Shown one piece after another: positions 14,948 through 22,424 of a stretch of 35,167 nt of DNA (its first letter is position 1; every line of letters starts with the position of its first letter). Source of the stretch: Gammaproteobacteria bacterium AqS3. Its GTDB lineage: Bacteria; Pseudomonadota; Gammaproteobacteria; MEIF01; AqS3. The notes under the pieces are model-generated. The model made no database searches. It had not been told where the DNA came from and saw only the letters and a list, made by a program, of their open reading frames with translations. A program made the position numbers and the translations under genes. The stretch covers positions 1-35,167 of the forward strand of contig MEIF01000022.1 in the NCBI GenBank assembly GCA_001750645.1, in the 5' to 3' direction.

Positions 14948-14998
14948 CATTTAATTCTCAAAAACGATTTTCTTGATCAAGAATCAAAGGAGGTTTTC

Positions 14999-15955
14999 AT
15001 GGCACATTTAGTCGAGACGATGGCTTACGCAGGAGAAGTTCCCTGGCATGGACTTGGAGTAAGAGTCCCGCATGATCTGAGCCCGTATGAAATGCAGGTC
15101 GCTGCCGGACTGGATTGGACTGTTGAGAAACAATCTATGAGCACATCTGAAGGAATTGTTATTCCTAATAAAAAGGCTTTGGTCAGATCGTCTGATCGCT
15201 CTGTTCTGAGTATCGTTAGTGCAACTTGGGAGCCCTGCCAAAATGAAACCGCCTTCCAGTTCTTTGATGAGTTTTGCAGGGCTGGCGATATGCAGATGCA
15301 TACAGCAGGCTCATTGAAAAACGGCAGAATCGTATGGGTTCTCGCCAAAGTGGACGAATCGTTTGAACTTTTTGGTGGTGATAGAGTTGATTCATACCTG
15401 CTTTTTTCCAATCCCCACGAATTCGGTCATTCAATCGATATTAGATTCACTCCCATCAGGGTGGTCTGCAATAACACGCTGACTCTTTCCCTAAGATCTG
15501 TCTCAAACAATTCTGTAAAGTTCAGTCACCATAAGCAGAATTTTGAAATAACTCTGAAATCTGCAAAGAAGATGCTTGGACTCGCACAAGAACAGTTTTA
15601 TTCATACAGACAGACAGCTGAATCACTGGGTGAAAAAAGATACAGAGATGAAACAGCGATTGAATATCTTGATAACCTGTTTCCGAACTTTTCTGAGAAA
15701 AAAAGAGGCGAATATCTTCACTGGGATGAACTATCTAAAACATCAAAAAAAATATATCAGCTCATAGAAACTCAACCGGGTCATCAATTCAGGCCAGGCA
15801 GTTGGTGGAACGTTTTCAACGCTGTGACTTATTTCACAGATCATGAGAGAGGAGACTCAGCCGATGCCAGACTCGCCTCAGCTTGGTTTGGCAAATCTAG
15901 AGTGCTGAAGGTCAAGGCATTGGAAAAAGCTATTGAGTATTCCAAGGCAGCCTAG
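14999..15955 (+). CDS. DUF932 (phage/plasmid-like) protein
   Basis: 318-aa protein of the DUF932 / TIGR03299 phage-plasmid-like family. The N-terminus MAHLVETMAYAGEVPWHGLG is diagnostic, as are the mid segment IRFTPIRVVCNNTLTLSL and the C-terminal SWWNVFNAVTYFTDHERG. Such genes are common on conjugative plasmids, ICEs and phages, often near ardC; the molecular function is unknown. A strong AAAGGAGG lies 6 nt before the ATG. AT-rich compared with the SDR gene 51 nt upstream, marking the left border of an acquired module. C-terminus intact. Confidence 0.88.
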   Translation: MAHLVETMAYAGEVPWHGLGVRVPHDLSPYEMQVAAGLDWTVEKQSMSTSEGIVIPNKKALVRSSDRSVLSIVSATWEPCQNETAFQFFDEFCRAGDMQMHTAGSLKNGRIVWVLAKVDESFELFGGDRVDSYLLFSNPHEFGHSIDIRFTPIRVVCNNTLTLSLRSVSNNSVKFSHHKQNFEITLKSAKKMLGLAQEQFYSYRQTAESLGEKRYRDETAIEYLDNLFPNFSEKKRGEYLHWDELSKTSKKIYQLIETQPGHQFRPGSWWNVFNAVTYFTDHERGDSADARLASAWFGKSRVLKVKALEKAIEYSKAA

Positions 15956-15976
15956 CCCGGTTTTACTCGCTCATGG

Positions 15977-16111
15977 TCAGAGTTCTTTGCTTTCATCTGT
16001 GTCTCGCTGTCTGCCCCGCCTGTCCAATTCTGCCTGCAATTCCTCCTCGCTGAGATGCTTTAGTTTTTCGCGTTGGATATTCTGCTCTCTTGCTTGTTGG
16101 TTTTCAAACAC
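15977..16111 (-). pseudogene. Truncated paralogue of the TM/coiled-coil gene at 17275-17541
   Basis: A 44-codon frame from a possible GTG at 16111, ending at TGA 15979-15977, reads QREKLKHLSEEELQAELDRR. The same peptide occurs in the protein at 17275-17541, from REKLKHLSEE onward. 41 nt (16032-16072 and 17327-17367) are identical. The N-terminal membrane helix of the longer gene is missing, and a TAA lies in frame 7 codons upstream of the GTG. It is either a broken copy or a small coiled-coil peptide gene. Confidence 0.5.
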
Positions 16112-16231
16112 AAATGTTTCACTTGCAACTTATTCCATCATGCCTTTTATAGCTTTGATTGATTTCACCAAGAATCAAATCAGACAGACTGCAGATAAGA
16201 AAATCATGCTTCTCAACCGGAGGATTCAATA

Positions 16232-16849
16232 ATGAACAAGATATGCTGGAAGAAACACTCAGAAGATCTTACATTCGGTTGCCTTTTTATTACGAAGGAA
16301 TCTAAGGCGGAATACCGATACGATATCAGCACCATTCCTGAAAAAGGATTTTGTGTGTCCATGCCAATGCCCTATTCTGTCAGAGAGACGCAATGTACTA
16401 GGCGCGTCATAGATCCCCAAAATATGCCTGATAATGAAAATCTTGATGAGAGCACTTTTCTGGGAAGGTATCTAAAAGATGCAAAAGAAGGTGAAGTGAT
16501 GATTATCGAGAGACATTTTTTTGATGGCGACATAACATTTACTCCTGACCCAGACAATCCTTTTAGGAAATTTATTTCAGCACAGAAATACTTTTTCAGG
16601 CAAACTGTGAAATGTAAATTTTCAGGCAATGACAGGATTTTTCGCAGCATTGCCGAAGCAAAATCATGGTGTCAAAGACATGCAGATCAAACAGGCGGGG
16701 AGGAATTGACGCAGTTTGAAGAGAATTTAATTGCGCGTTACAGAGACGAGCAAATATCCAAGAATAGACAGGAACGGTGGTATAAATTCGCAATGCGGTG
16801 TCAACCTGCCCTTGTGGTTTTACTTGCGCTGGTCGCATTATTTAAGTAA
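16232..16849 (+). CDS. Hypothetical protein with C-terminal membrane anchor
   Basis: 205 aa, no recognised family. The body is soluble with scattered Cys and aromatic residues (CWKKHSEDLTFGCLF, ERHFFDGDITFTPDPDNPF), followed by a charged helix (ENLIARYRDEQISKNRQERW) and a hydrophobic C-terminal helix (PALVVLLALVALF), so it is probably tail-anchored in the inner membrane. ATG 16232 has CGGAGG about 7 nt upstream. AT-rich, like DUF932. It sits 276 nt after DUF932 on the same strand, with a broken gene on the opposite strand between them, so it belongs to the acquired module. Confidence 0.7.
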   Translation: MNKICWKKHSEDLTFGCLFITKESKAEYRYDISTIPEKGFCVSMPMPYSVRETQCTRRVIDPQNMPDNENLDESTFLGRYLKDAKEGEVMIIERHFFDGDITFTPDPDNPFRKFISAQKYFFRQTVKCKFSGNDRIFRSIAEAKSWCQRHADQTGGEELTQFEENLIARYRDEQISKNRQERWYKFAMRCQPALVVLLALVALFK

Positions 16850-16896
16850 GGATTCAGGAAATAAGTTGACAAATGAGCAGTTGAACTCTTCCACTT

Positions 16897-17148
16897 TTAT
16901 AGGATTGAGGATCCAATTTCATTGGCTTCTTCATAGGCTGCAACAATTGCATCGATCACACTGGCGCGCTCCGGCTGGCAGTCTTGATCCAACTTCTCAT
17001 CACTCCCCTCGTTGTCGGCATATTTGTATATCGTCATAGGCCAGCTGCGTCCGTATTGCGGCCACGCCTCACCTGCAATCCTATCCTCCACATCATCCCA
17101 AACCGCGATGCGCGTTTTGCTCTCGTGTGAAACTCTGTATCTATCCAT
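16897..17148 (-). CDS. Small hypothetical protein
   Basis: 83 aa, acidic overall, no membrane helix: RVSHESKTRIAVWDDVEDRI followed by MTIYKYADNE and an ERASVIDAIVAAYEEANEI helix. ATG 17148 has GAGG about 8 nt upstream, which supports it as a real gene. It lies downstream of the ArdC and TM-protein genes on the same strand (126-nt gap). Function unknown. Confidence 0.55.
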   Translation of the reverse strand: MDRYRVSHESKTRIAVWDDVEDRIAGEAWPQYGRSWPMTIYKYADNEGSDEKLDQDCQPERASVIDAIVAAYEEANEIGSSIL

Positions 17149-17274
17149 TACTTAGACCTCATCTTTTTCTCAAACTTTTCATTTCAACCCCTGCTTGTGA
17201 TCGCATTAAATGCAAGCCGGAACCAACCAAAAGCTGTGGAAACCTGGGTGGAAAACTGAGCGGAAAAACTGCCC

Positions 17275-17541
17275 CTACTCGCGATCGGAGTTTTGTGTTT
17301 TGCCGTCGGCACGTCGGTCCAGCTCGGCCTGCAATTCCTCCTCGCTGAGATGCTTTAGTTTTTCGCGGTTGGTGTCCTGCTGCTGCTGCTTCTTTCGCTC
17401 GGCCTGATCGCCCGCCCTTTTAATCCTGAAAACCAACCCCGCCGCTCTCAGCAGCGCCTGCCCCAGCTGAACCTTGCGCCGCCAGAATGCAACGAGGCCG
17501 AGGATCAATAGCAAAATGCCCAATACGACTAAAAATCCCAT
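17275..17541 (-). CDS. Small membrane protein with coiled-coil tail
   Basis: 88 aa: an N-terminal membrane helix (GFLVVLGILLLILGLVAFW), a basic stretch (WRRKVQLGQ), then a Gln-rich coiled coil (RKKQQQQDTNREKLKHLSEE). It starts 3 nt after the ArdC stop, so the two are cotranscribed. The coiled-coil part is duplicated in the truncated copy at 15977-16111. The CTG-type repeat encoding QQQQ (17378-17389) is a short microsatellite. No function assigned. Confidence 0.7.
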   Translation of the reverse strand: MGFLVVLGILLLILGLVAFWRRKVQLGQALLRAAGLVFRIKRAGDQAERKKQQQQDTNREKLKHLSEEELQAELDRRADGKTQNSDRE

Positions 17542-17544
17542 TGC

Positions 17545-18489
17545 TCAGAGGGCAATCCGCCTTTGAAATTGATCGCCCTCAATGCGAGCGTGAAAACCCT
17601 GCTGCAAATTGCCGACCCCGGCCTCCTGCAGTTTTTCCAGAAAATCAATCGCCTTTTGTGCATCGGCAAACGCCTTGATCATGGACTGCCTGTTCTTCCT
17701 GATGGCCTGAATCCAGTGGTTTAGATAGTGCGCATGGTCGGGGCGGACTGTCTTTTCGATCTGCAGTTCATTGCAGAGCATGGCCGAGCCGATTTCTGCG
17801 ACCAGTTCTTCCTTGGCGTAGTCTTCCTGTTCCATCGAAAAATGACGTTTGCACCGGCTCGCATGACCGGTCCAGTGCGTCAGCTCATGCAGCAGGGTCG
17901 AGTAATAGGCGACGTCGGAGATGAAGTTCTCCTTCAAGGGCATGGTGATGCGATCAAGGATGGGTCTGTAAAAGGCCGCATCGCCCTTATGCGTGATGCG
18001 CGCCCCGGTATTGGCAATCCAGCAATCAATCGCAAAAACCTCGCCCTCGGTCAGTTCGGTTTTGATTTGATGTTCCGAAGGCGGCGGCGCCCTGTAGCCG
18101 TCAACCTGGGCGGCGTTGTATACGGGAAAACCCTTGAACATGCCCCGCTCAAACCAATTGAGCCCGTCCTCGCGCGGCGGTCGCCTGCCCTCCTCCTGCG
18201 CATTTTCTTTTTTCTCAAGCGGAATCCAGACATAAATCCTCGCGCTTTTTTTGACCTGATCGGCCTTGACGCTGCAGCCCCGCCGCCTCCACTGTTTGAC
18301 AGTTCCCCACTCGTGGAATTCATAGCCCTTCACTGCGAGCGAGAAATTGTTCAAGCCCCGGTACGGCTTTTTGCTGACGCAGTTGATCGGTCGCTTGGCC
18401 TCAACCCAGGGTCTGGTCCAGTTGGCGCCTTCTGTCTCCATCAGGCTGAGTATCTTCTGCTGCACCGCCTCGAAATTCTTGGTTTCCAT
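17545..18489 (-). CDS. ArdC-like antirestriction protein (ssDNA-binding plus zincin)
   Basis: 314 aa. The N-terminal ArdC/DUF1738 ssDNA-binding domain (FEAVQQKILSLMETEGANWT, NCVSKKPYRGLNNFSL, the latter a family signature) is followed by a zinc-metallopeptidase domain. That domain has HELTHWTGH (201-209; HExxH ligands His201 and His205) and EELVAEIGSAML (227-238), supplying the third acidic ligand. ArdC proteins protect incoming plasmid DNA from restriction. Here one lies beside three methyltransferases and a dead nuclease. An insert of about 20 residues (EKKENAQEEGRRPPREDG) is unusual. The start is 30 nt after the LLM monooxygenase stop on the same strand. The family is known; the activity of this copy is inferred. 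Confidence 0.88.
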   Translation of the reverse strand: METKNFEAVQQKILSLMETEGANWTRPWVEAKRPINCVSKKPYRGLNNFSLAVKGYEFHEWGTVKQWRRRGCSVKADQVKKSARIYVWIPLEKKENAQEEGRRPPREDGLNWFERGMFKGFPVYNAAQVDGYRAPPPSEHQIKTELTEGEVFAIDCWIANTGARITHKGDAAFYRPILDRITMPLKENFISDVAYYSTLLHELTHWTGHASRCKRHFSMEQEDYAKEELVAEIGSAMLCNELQIEKTVRPDHAHYLNHWIQAIRKNRQSMIKAFADAQKAIDFLEKLQEAGVGNLQQGFHARIEGDQFQRRIAL

Positions 18490-18519
18490 GTCTCTGCCGT
18501 CCGCTTATTTGTTCACGGC

Positions 18520-19809
18520 CTAGCTTCCGGATTTTTTCGCCTTGGATTTGGCTGATGATTTTTTCTTGGCGGCGGGCTTTTTGTCCTGCTTTTTCGCGGA
18601 CTTTTTCGCGGGCTTTTTGCCGGCCTTGTCAGCTTTCTTCCCCGACCTCTCGCCGCTGTCAAACTTGCCGCCGGACTCGATCGCCTGCAGTGCGGCATTG
18701 CCGGATTCCTCGCCAAACTTGGCGGCGTTGGCGCCGGCCCATGCATAAGAGGCCTCGCGGTTGCGGTTGGCGCCGTTGAAGTGCGGGGCGACGTGGCGCA
18801 TGAACAGCTCGTAGGATTTTTTGGTGCGATCCCAGTCGGCCCAGTTGTGCGCCAGCTGCAGGAAGCAGCCGAACTCGCCCTGCTTGGCGTAGAGGCGCTC
18901 GAGCTGGGCAATGGCGGCATCGGGCGTGCCGATCACGGCAATGCCCTGGTCCACCATGTGCTGCAGCGGGTCGGCACCGGGCGGCACCGGCGCCGCCAGC
19001 GGGCTGATGTTCTGGAAATACTCGAGCCACTTGTGAATGCCGAAGGCGACGTTCTCGCGCGCCTGGGCTTCGGTCTCGGCGATGTGCATGGGTCCGACCA
19101 GGCGCAGCCTCGAGCGATCCATTGCGCGCCCGTGCTCGGCGGCGACTTCGTTGGCGAGTTTCCAGTTGATGCCGAGGGCGTCGTAGCCGCCGTCCTGGGT
19201 CGCAGCGACGCAGAGCATGCCCAGGTCGTGGGTGCCGGCGAGCCGCCCGCCCGAGGGGGTCACCGAGCTGGCGACGGCGATTTCGGGGTGCGGGTGCGTG
19301 TAGGGCAGCAGGTGCAGGTTGGCGTTGACCAGATCGAACCAGTCGGATTTCTGCGTCACGGTTTCGCCGGCGAAGAGTCTCAGGATGACCTCGAGCCCCT
19401 CGACCATGCGCGGGCGCTGGCGCGCGATCTCAATGCCGAACATCTTGGCGTCGGCGGGCAGCAGGCCGGGGCCGACGCCGAACATCACCCGCCCGCGGGT
19501 CTGGTGGTCGAGCTGGACGATGCGGTTGGCAGTGGTCAGCGGGTTGTGATAAGGCAGCGAGACCACACCCGTCCCCAGGCGGATGCGCCGGGTGCGCTCG
19601 GCGGCGGCGGCGATGAACACCTCGGGCGAGGCGATGATCTCAAAGCCGGAGGAGTGGTGTTCGCCGATCCAGGCCTCGGCATAGCCCAGCCGGTCGAGCC
19701 ATTCGACCAGCTCAAGGTCGCGCTGGATCGCCAGCGTCGGGTCTTCTTCCAGGGAATGAAAGGGCGCCAGAAAAATGCCGTGGCGCAGCGGAATCTCGGG
19801 GGTCTGCAT
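18520..19809 (-). CDS. LLM class flavin-dependent oxidoreductase with Lys-rich tail
   Basis: 429 aa. The luciferase-like TIM barrel spans about 1-385 (RHGIFLAPFHSLEEDPTLAI, AEAWIGEHHSSGFEI, RTRRIRLGTGVVSLPYHNP, GRVMFGVGPGLLPADA), resembling limonene monooxygenase-type enzymes. It should oxidise an organic substrate with reduced flavin and O2. From about residue 388 the protein continues as a Lys/Ala/Ser tail (GKKADKAGKKPAKKSAKKQD) like bacterial histone-H1-type tails, not part of the family fold. ATG 19809 has GGGAG at about 7 nt. It is divergent from the alcohol dehydrogenase, sharing an 86-nt promoter region. Confidence 0.9.
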   Translation of the reverse strand: MQTPEIPLRHGIFLAPFHSLEEDPTLAIQRDLELVEWLDRLGYAEAWIGEHHSSGFEIIASPEVFIAAAAERTRRIRLGTGVVSLPYHNPLTTANRIVQLDHQTRGRVMFGVGPGLLPADAKMFGIEIARQRPRMVEGLEVILRLFAGETVTQKSDWFDLVNANLHLLPYTHPHPEIAVASSVTPSGGRLAGTHDLGMLCVAATQDGGYDALGINWKLANEVAAEHGRAMDRSRLRLVGPMHIAETEAQARENVAFGIHKWLEYFQNISPLAAPVPPGADPLQHMVDQGIAVIGTPDAAIAQLERLYAKQGEFGCFLQLAHNWADWDRTKKSYELFMRHVAPHFNGANRNREASYAWAGANAAKFGEESGNAALQAIESGGKFDSGERSGKKADKAGKKPAKKSAKKQDKKPAAKKKSSAKSKAKKSGS

Positions 19810-19843
19810 GCGGGCTCTCCCTGCTGTTTTTGCAGCGGCGGCA

Positions 19844-19868
19844 ATGTTATCACGCAGTGCTAAACTCG
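19844..19868. promoter_or_regulatory. Divergent promoters: LLM monooxygenase / alcohol dehydrogenase
   Basis: Minus strand: TAACAT (complement of 19844-19849) followed by TGCCGCC, 35 nt before ATG 19809. Plus strand: TAAACT (19861-19866) followed by CGCCGCGG, 30 nt before ATG 19896. Both fit the -10 plus GC-rich pattern of this window. No clear -35 boxes. Confidence 0.4.
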
Positions 19869-19895
19869 CCGCGGCTCAGCCACGAGGTCCGCCAG

Positions 19896-20975
19896 ATGAA
19901 AGCCGCCATCGCCCGCAACGGGACAATCCACGTCGAAGACATTCCTCCCCCCGAGCCGGGTTCGGGTCAGGTGCTGGTGCGCACGCGGCACTGCGGCATC
20001 TGCGGCTCGGACCTGCACGCCCTGACGCACGGGGCGGCGATGATGGAGGAGCCGCTCAGCCCGCTGATGGCGCCGACCGACTTCTCCTCCGGCGTGGTCA
20101 TGGGGCATGAGTTCTGCGCCGAGATCGTCGACTTCGGGCCGGACACCGAGCGCGCCCTCAAGCCCGGGGCGCTGGTGTGCTCGATGCCGATGGCGCTGCA
20201 CAACGGCCAGGTTCACACGGTCGGCTACTCCAACGAGCTGCCCGGCGGCTACGCCGAGTTCATGGTGCTCAACGAGATGCTGCTGCTGCCGGTGCCGTCG
20301 GGGCTGGATGCCCGCACCGCGGCGCTGACCGAGCCGATGGCGGTCGGCACCCACGCCGTCGAGCGCGCCAACCTGGGCGGTGGCGAGGTGCTGCTGGTGA
20401 TCGGCTGCGGGCCGGTCGGGCTGGCGGTGATCAGTGCGCTCAAGGTGCGGGAGTGCGGGCCGGTGGTGGCCGCCGATTTCTCGCCGCTGCGCCGGCAGAT
20501 GGCCGAGCGCTGCGGGGCCGATGTCGTCGTCGACCCGGCCGAGGCCAGCCCCTATCAGACCTGGGTCGAACTGTCGCAGCCTGCGGGCTATGACCCGGCC
20601 GCCCTGGAAAACCTGTTCGCCGGCGAGAACTCGCCGCTGCGCCCGACCGTGGCCTTCGAGTGCGTCGGCGTCCCCGGCGTGCTGGCGACGATGATGCAGG
20701 CCTGCCCGAGGGACTCGCGCATCGTCGTGGTCGGGGTCTGCATGGAGGAGGACCGCATCCGCCCGCTGCAGGCCATCGCCCGCGAACTCAACCTGCAGTT
20801 CGTGCTTGGCTACAGCCCCGAGGAATTCGCCGCCACGCTGGCGCAGATCGAATCCGGCGCCCTGGACATCGGGCACTGGATCACCGGCGAGGTCGGCATC
20901 GACGGCATCGCCGGCGCCTTTGCGGAGCTGGCCAGCCCGAACGCCCACGCCAAAATCCTGGTCACCCCGTCGTGA
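19896..20975 (+). CDS. Zinc-binding alcohol dehydrogenase family protein
   Basis: 359-aa medium-chain dehydrogenase. The N-terminal GroES-like domain carries RHCGICGSDLH (catalytic zinc Cys) and VVMGHEFCAEIVDFG (zinc His and Glu). The Rossmann domain shows VIGCGPVGLAVISALK. The structural-zinc four-Cys loop is absent, replaced by VCSMPMALHNGQ, so it belongs to a subgroup with catalytic zinc only. It oxidises an alcohol with NAD(P). ATG 19896 has GAGG 7-8 nt upstream. The stop overlaps the next gene by 4 nt (GTGA). Substrate unknown. Confidence 0.9.
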   Translation: MKAAIARNGTIHVEDIPPPEPGSGQVLVRTRHCGICGSDLHALTHGAAMMEEPLSPLMAPTDFSSGVVMGHEFCAEIVDFGPDTERALKPGALVCSMPMALHNGQVHTVGYSNELPGGYAEFMVLNEMLLLPVPSGLDARTAALTEPMAVGTHAVERANLGGGEVLLVIGCGPVGLAVISALKVRECGPVVAADFSPLRRQMAERCGADVVVDPAEASPYQTWVELSQPAGYDPAALENLFAGENSPLRPTVAFECVGVPGVLATMMQACPRDSRIVVVGVCMEEDRIRPLQAIARELNLQFVLGYSPEEFAATLAQIESGALDIGHWITGEVGIDGIAGAFAELASPNAHAKILVTPS

Positions 20976-21598
20976 GCCTGACCAGCGGCGCCCTGCCACA
21001 CGGCGTACGCGCGCTGATGCAGTTCTGGTTCGGCGAGATCAGCGGCGGCTTCAGCCCCGATGCGCAGAGCGCGCTCTGGTACGCCGGCACCCCGGAGACC
21101 GACGAGGCCATCCGCCAGCGCTTCGGCTTTGCGGTGGAGGCGGCGCTCGACGGCGGCTACGGCGACTGGGTGCGCAGTCCCGAGGGGCGGCTGGGGCTGA
21201 TCCTGCTGCTCGATCAATTCCCCCGCAACCTCTACCGCGGCCAGGTGCGCGCCTTTGCCGGCGACGCCCGGGCGCTGGGGCTGGTGCTCGAGGGGCTGGA
21301 TTCGGGCGTGGACGCGCTGCTGCAGCCGGTGCAGCGGCTGTTCTTCTACATGCCGCTGGAGCACTCCGAGGACATCGCCCAGCACCGCCGCCACATCGGG
21401 CTGCTCGAGCGCATGCGGGGGCGCCTGCCCGCCGAGCAGCGCCACCACGTCGACAACGCCCTGCAGTGGGCGCACCAGCACGCCGAGATCGTCGAGCGCT
21501 TCGGTCGCTACCCGCACCGCAACGCCGCCCTGGGGCGGGAGACGACCGCCGAGGAGGAGGGCTGGCTCGCCGAGGGCGGCGCCCGGTTCGGGCAGTAG
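20972..21598 (+). CDS. DUF924 family protein
   Basis: 208 aa, DUF924 (YfbR/TPR-like helical) family. The diagnostic segments LILLLDQFPRNLYRG and QRLFFYMPLEHSED are present, plus RFGRYPHRNAALGRETTAEE at the end. Biochemical role of the family unknown. GTG 20972 overlaps the dehydrogenase stop by 4 nt, so translation is coupled. The 3' end runs straight into a 17-bp tandem repeat. Confidence 0.9.
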   Translation: MSLTSGALPHGVRALMQFWFGEISGGFSPDAQSALWYAGTPETDEAIRQRFGFAVEAALDGGYGDWVRSPEGRLGLILLLDQFPRNLYRGQVRAFAGDARALGLVLEGLDSGVDALLQPVQRLFFYMPLEHSEDIAQHRRHIGLLERMRGRLPAEQRHHVDNALQWAHQHAEIVERFGRYPHRNAALGRETTAEEEGWLAEGGARFGQ

Positions 21599-21659
21599 TT
21601 CGGCGCGGGCAGAAGTTCGGCGCGGGCAGAAGTTCGGCGCGGGCAGTAGTTCGGCGCGG
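21599..21659 (+). repeat. 17-bp tandem repeat after DUF924
   Basis: TTCGGCGCGGGCAGAAG at 21599-21615 and 21616-21632, TTCGGCGCGGGCAGTAG at 21633-21649, and a partial TTCGGCGCGG at 21650-21659. The 12 bases ending the DUF924 gene (TTCGGGCAGTAG, 21587-21598) look like a shortened founder unit. It lies between the DUF924 stop and the nitroreductase promoter, so copy number could vary by slippage. Confidence 0.9.
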
Positions 21660-21670
21660 CGCGCGGCGCC

Positions 21671-21686
21671 ACTACAATCGCCGCCT
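21671..21686 (+). promoter_or_regulatory. Promoter -10 of the nitroreductase gene
   Basis: TACAAT (21673-21678) followed by CGCCGCC, 32 nt before the TTG start at 21711. The same hexamer plus CGCCG occurs upstream of tig and the TonB receptor. Confidence 0.45.
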
Positions 21687-21710
21687 CCCAGCCCGCCCTG
21701 GAGATCCCCC

Positions 21711-22376
21711 TTGGATTTATTCGACGTCATCCAGCAGCGCCATTCCGTGCGCGCCTTCCTCCCCGAGCCGCTCGACCGCGGCGTGATTGAGCGGGCGCTC
21801 GAGGCCGCCAACGCCGCCCCGTCCAACTGCAACGTCCAGCCCTGGCGCATCCTGATTGCCTCGGGGGACGCCCTTGAGGCAATCCGCACCGAGCTGACCG
21901 ATCGGGTGCGCAGGGACGTTGCCCCCCACCCTGATTTTCCGCCGGGCGACTACGCCCAAGTGCCCGAGTACCGGCGCCGCCAGATCGACTGCGCGGTGGC
22001 GATGTACAACAAGCTCGGCGTCGAGCGGGGCGACACCGAGGGACGCGCCCTCGCCAACCTTCGCAACTACCTGATGTTCGACGCCCCGCACGCGGCGTTC
22101 TTCTGCATGCACAAGATTTTCGGGGCGACCGTGGCGGTCGACGTCGGCATGGCGGCGCAGAACTTCATGCTGGCGCTGACCGCAATGGGCGTCGGCAGCT
22201 GCCCGCAGGGGACGCTGCGCTACTACCCCGACGTCGTGCGCAAGGCCTTTGGCGAGCCCGACGAAACCGTCGTGCTGTTCGGCGTCAGCTTCGGCATGGA
22301 GGATGCCGCAGCCCCGGTCAACGCCACCGACCCCGGCCGCAACGCAGTCGCGGAAAACTCCAGCTGGATTGGGTAG
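21711..22376 (+). CDS. Nitroreductase family protein
   Basis: 221-aa FMN-dependent nitroreductase. QQRHSVRAFLPEPLDR and ALEAANAAPSNCNVQPWRI are the flavin-binding N-terminal motifs; VAVDVGMAAQNFMLALTAMG and the C-terminal VVLFGVSFGMED complete the fold. It should reduce nitroaromatics, quinones or related compounds using NAD(P)H. The start is TTG 21711 (MDLFDVIQQRHSV) with GGAG 8 nt upstream; no ATG or GTG lies nearer in frame. A 36-nt gap with inverted repeats separates it from the convergent HerA gene. Confidence 0.92.
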   Translation: MDLFDVIQQRHSVRAFLPEPLDRGVIERALEAANAAPSNCNVQPWRILIASGDALEAIRTELTDRVRRDVAPHPDFPPGDYAQVPEYRRRQIDCAVAMYNKLGVERGDTEGRALANLRNYLMFDAPHAAFFCMHKIFGATVAVDVGMAAQNFMLALTAMGVGSCPQGTLRYYPDVVRKAFGEPDETVVLFGVSFGMEDAAAPVNATDPGRNAVAENSSWIG

Positions 22377-22424
22377 GGAGATTTCATAGAGCGACAGCAG
22401 ATTGCCAGTCGCTCAAATTTCTCC
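22377..22424. terminator. Convergent hairpin between nitroreductase and herA
   Basis: GAGCGAC (22389-22395) and GTCGCTC (22408-22414) form a 7-bp stem with a 12-nt loop. It is flanked by GGAGATTT (22377-22384) and AAATTTCTCC (22415-22424), which can extend the stem imperfectly. No strong U-run follows in either direction. The HerA stop codon lies in the right arm. Probably a weak bidirectional terminator or transcript-end hairpin. Confidence 0.4.
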
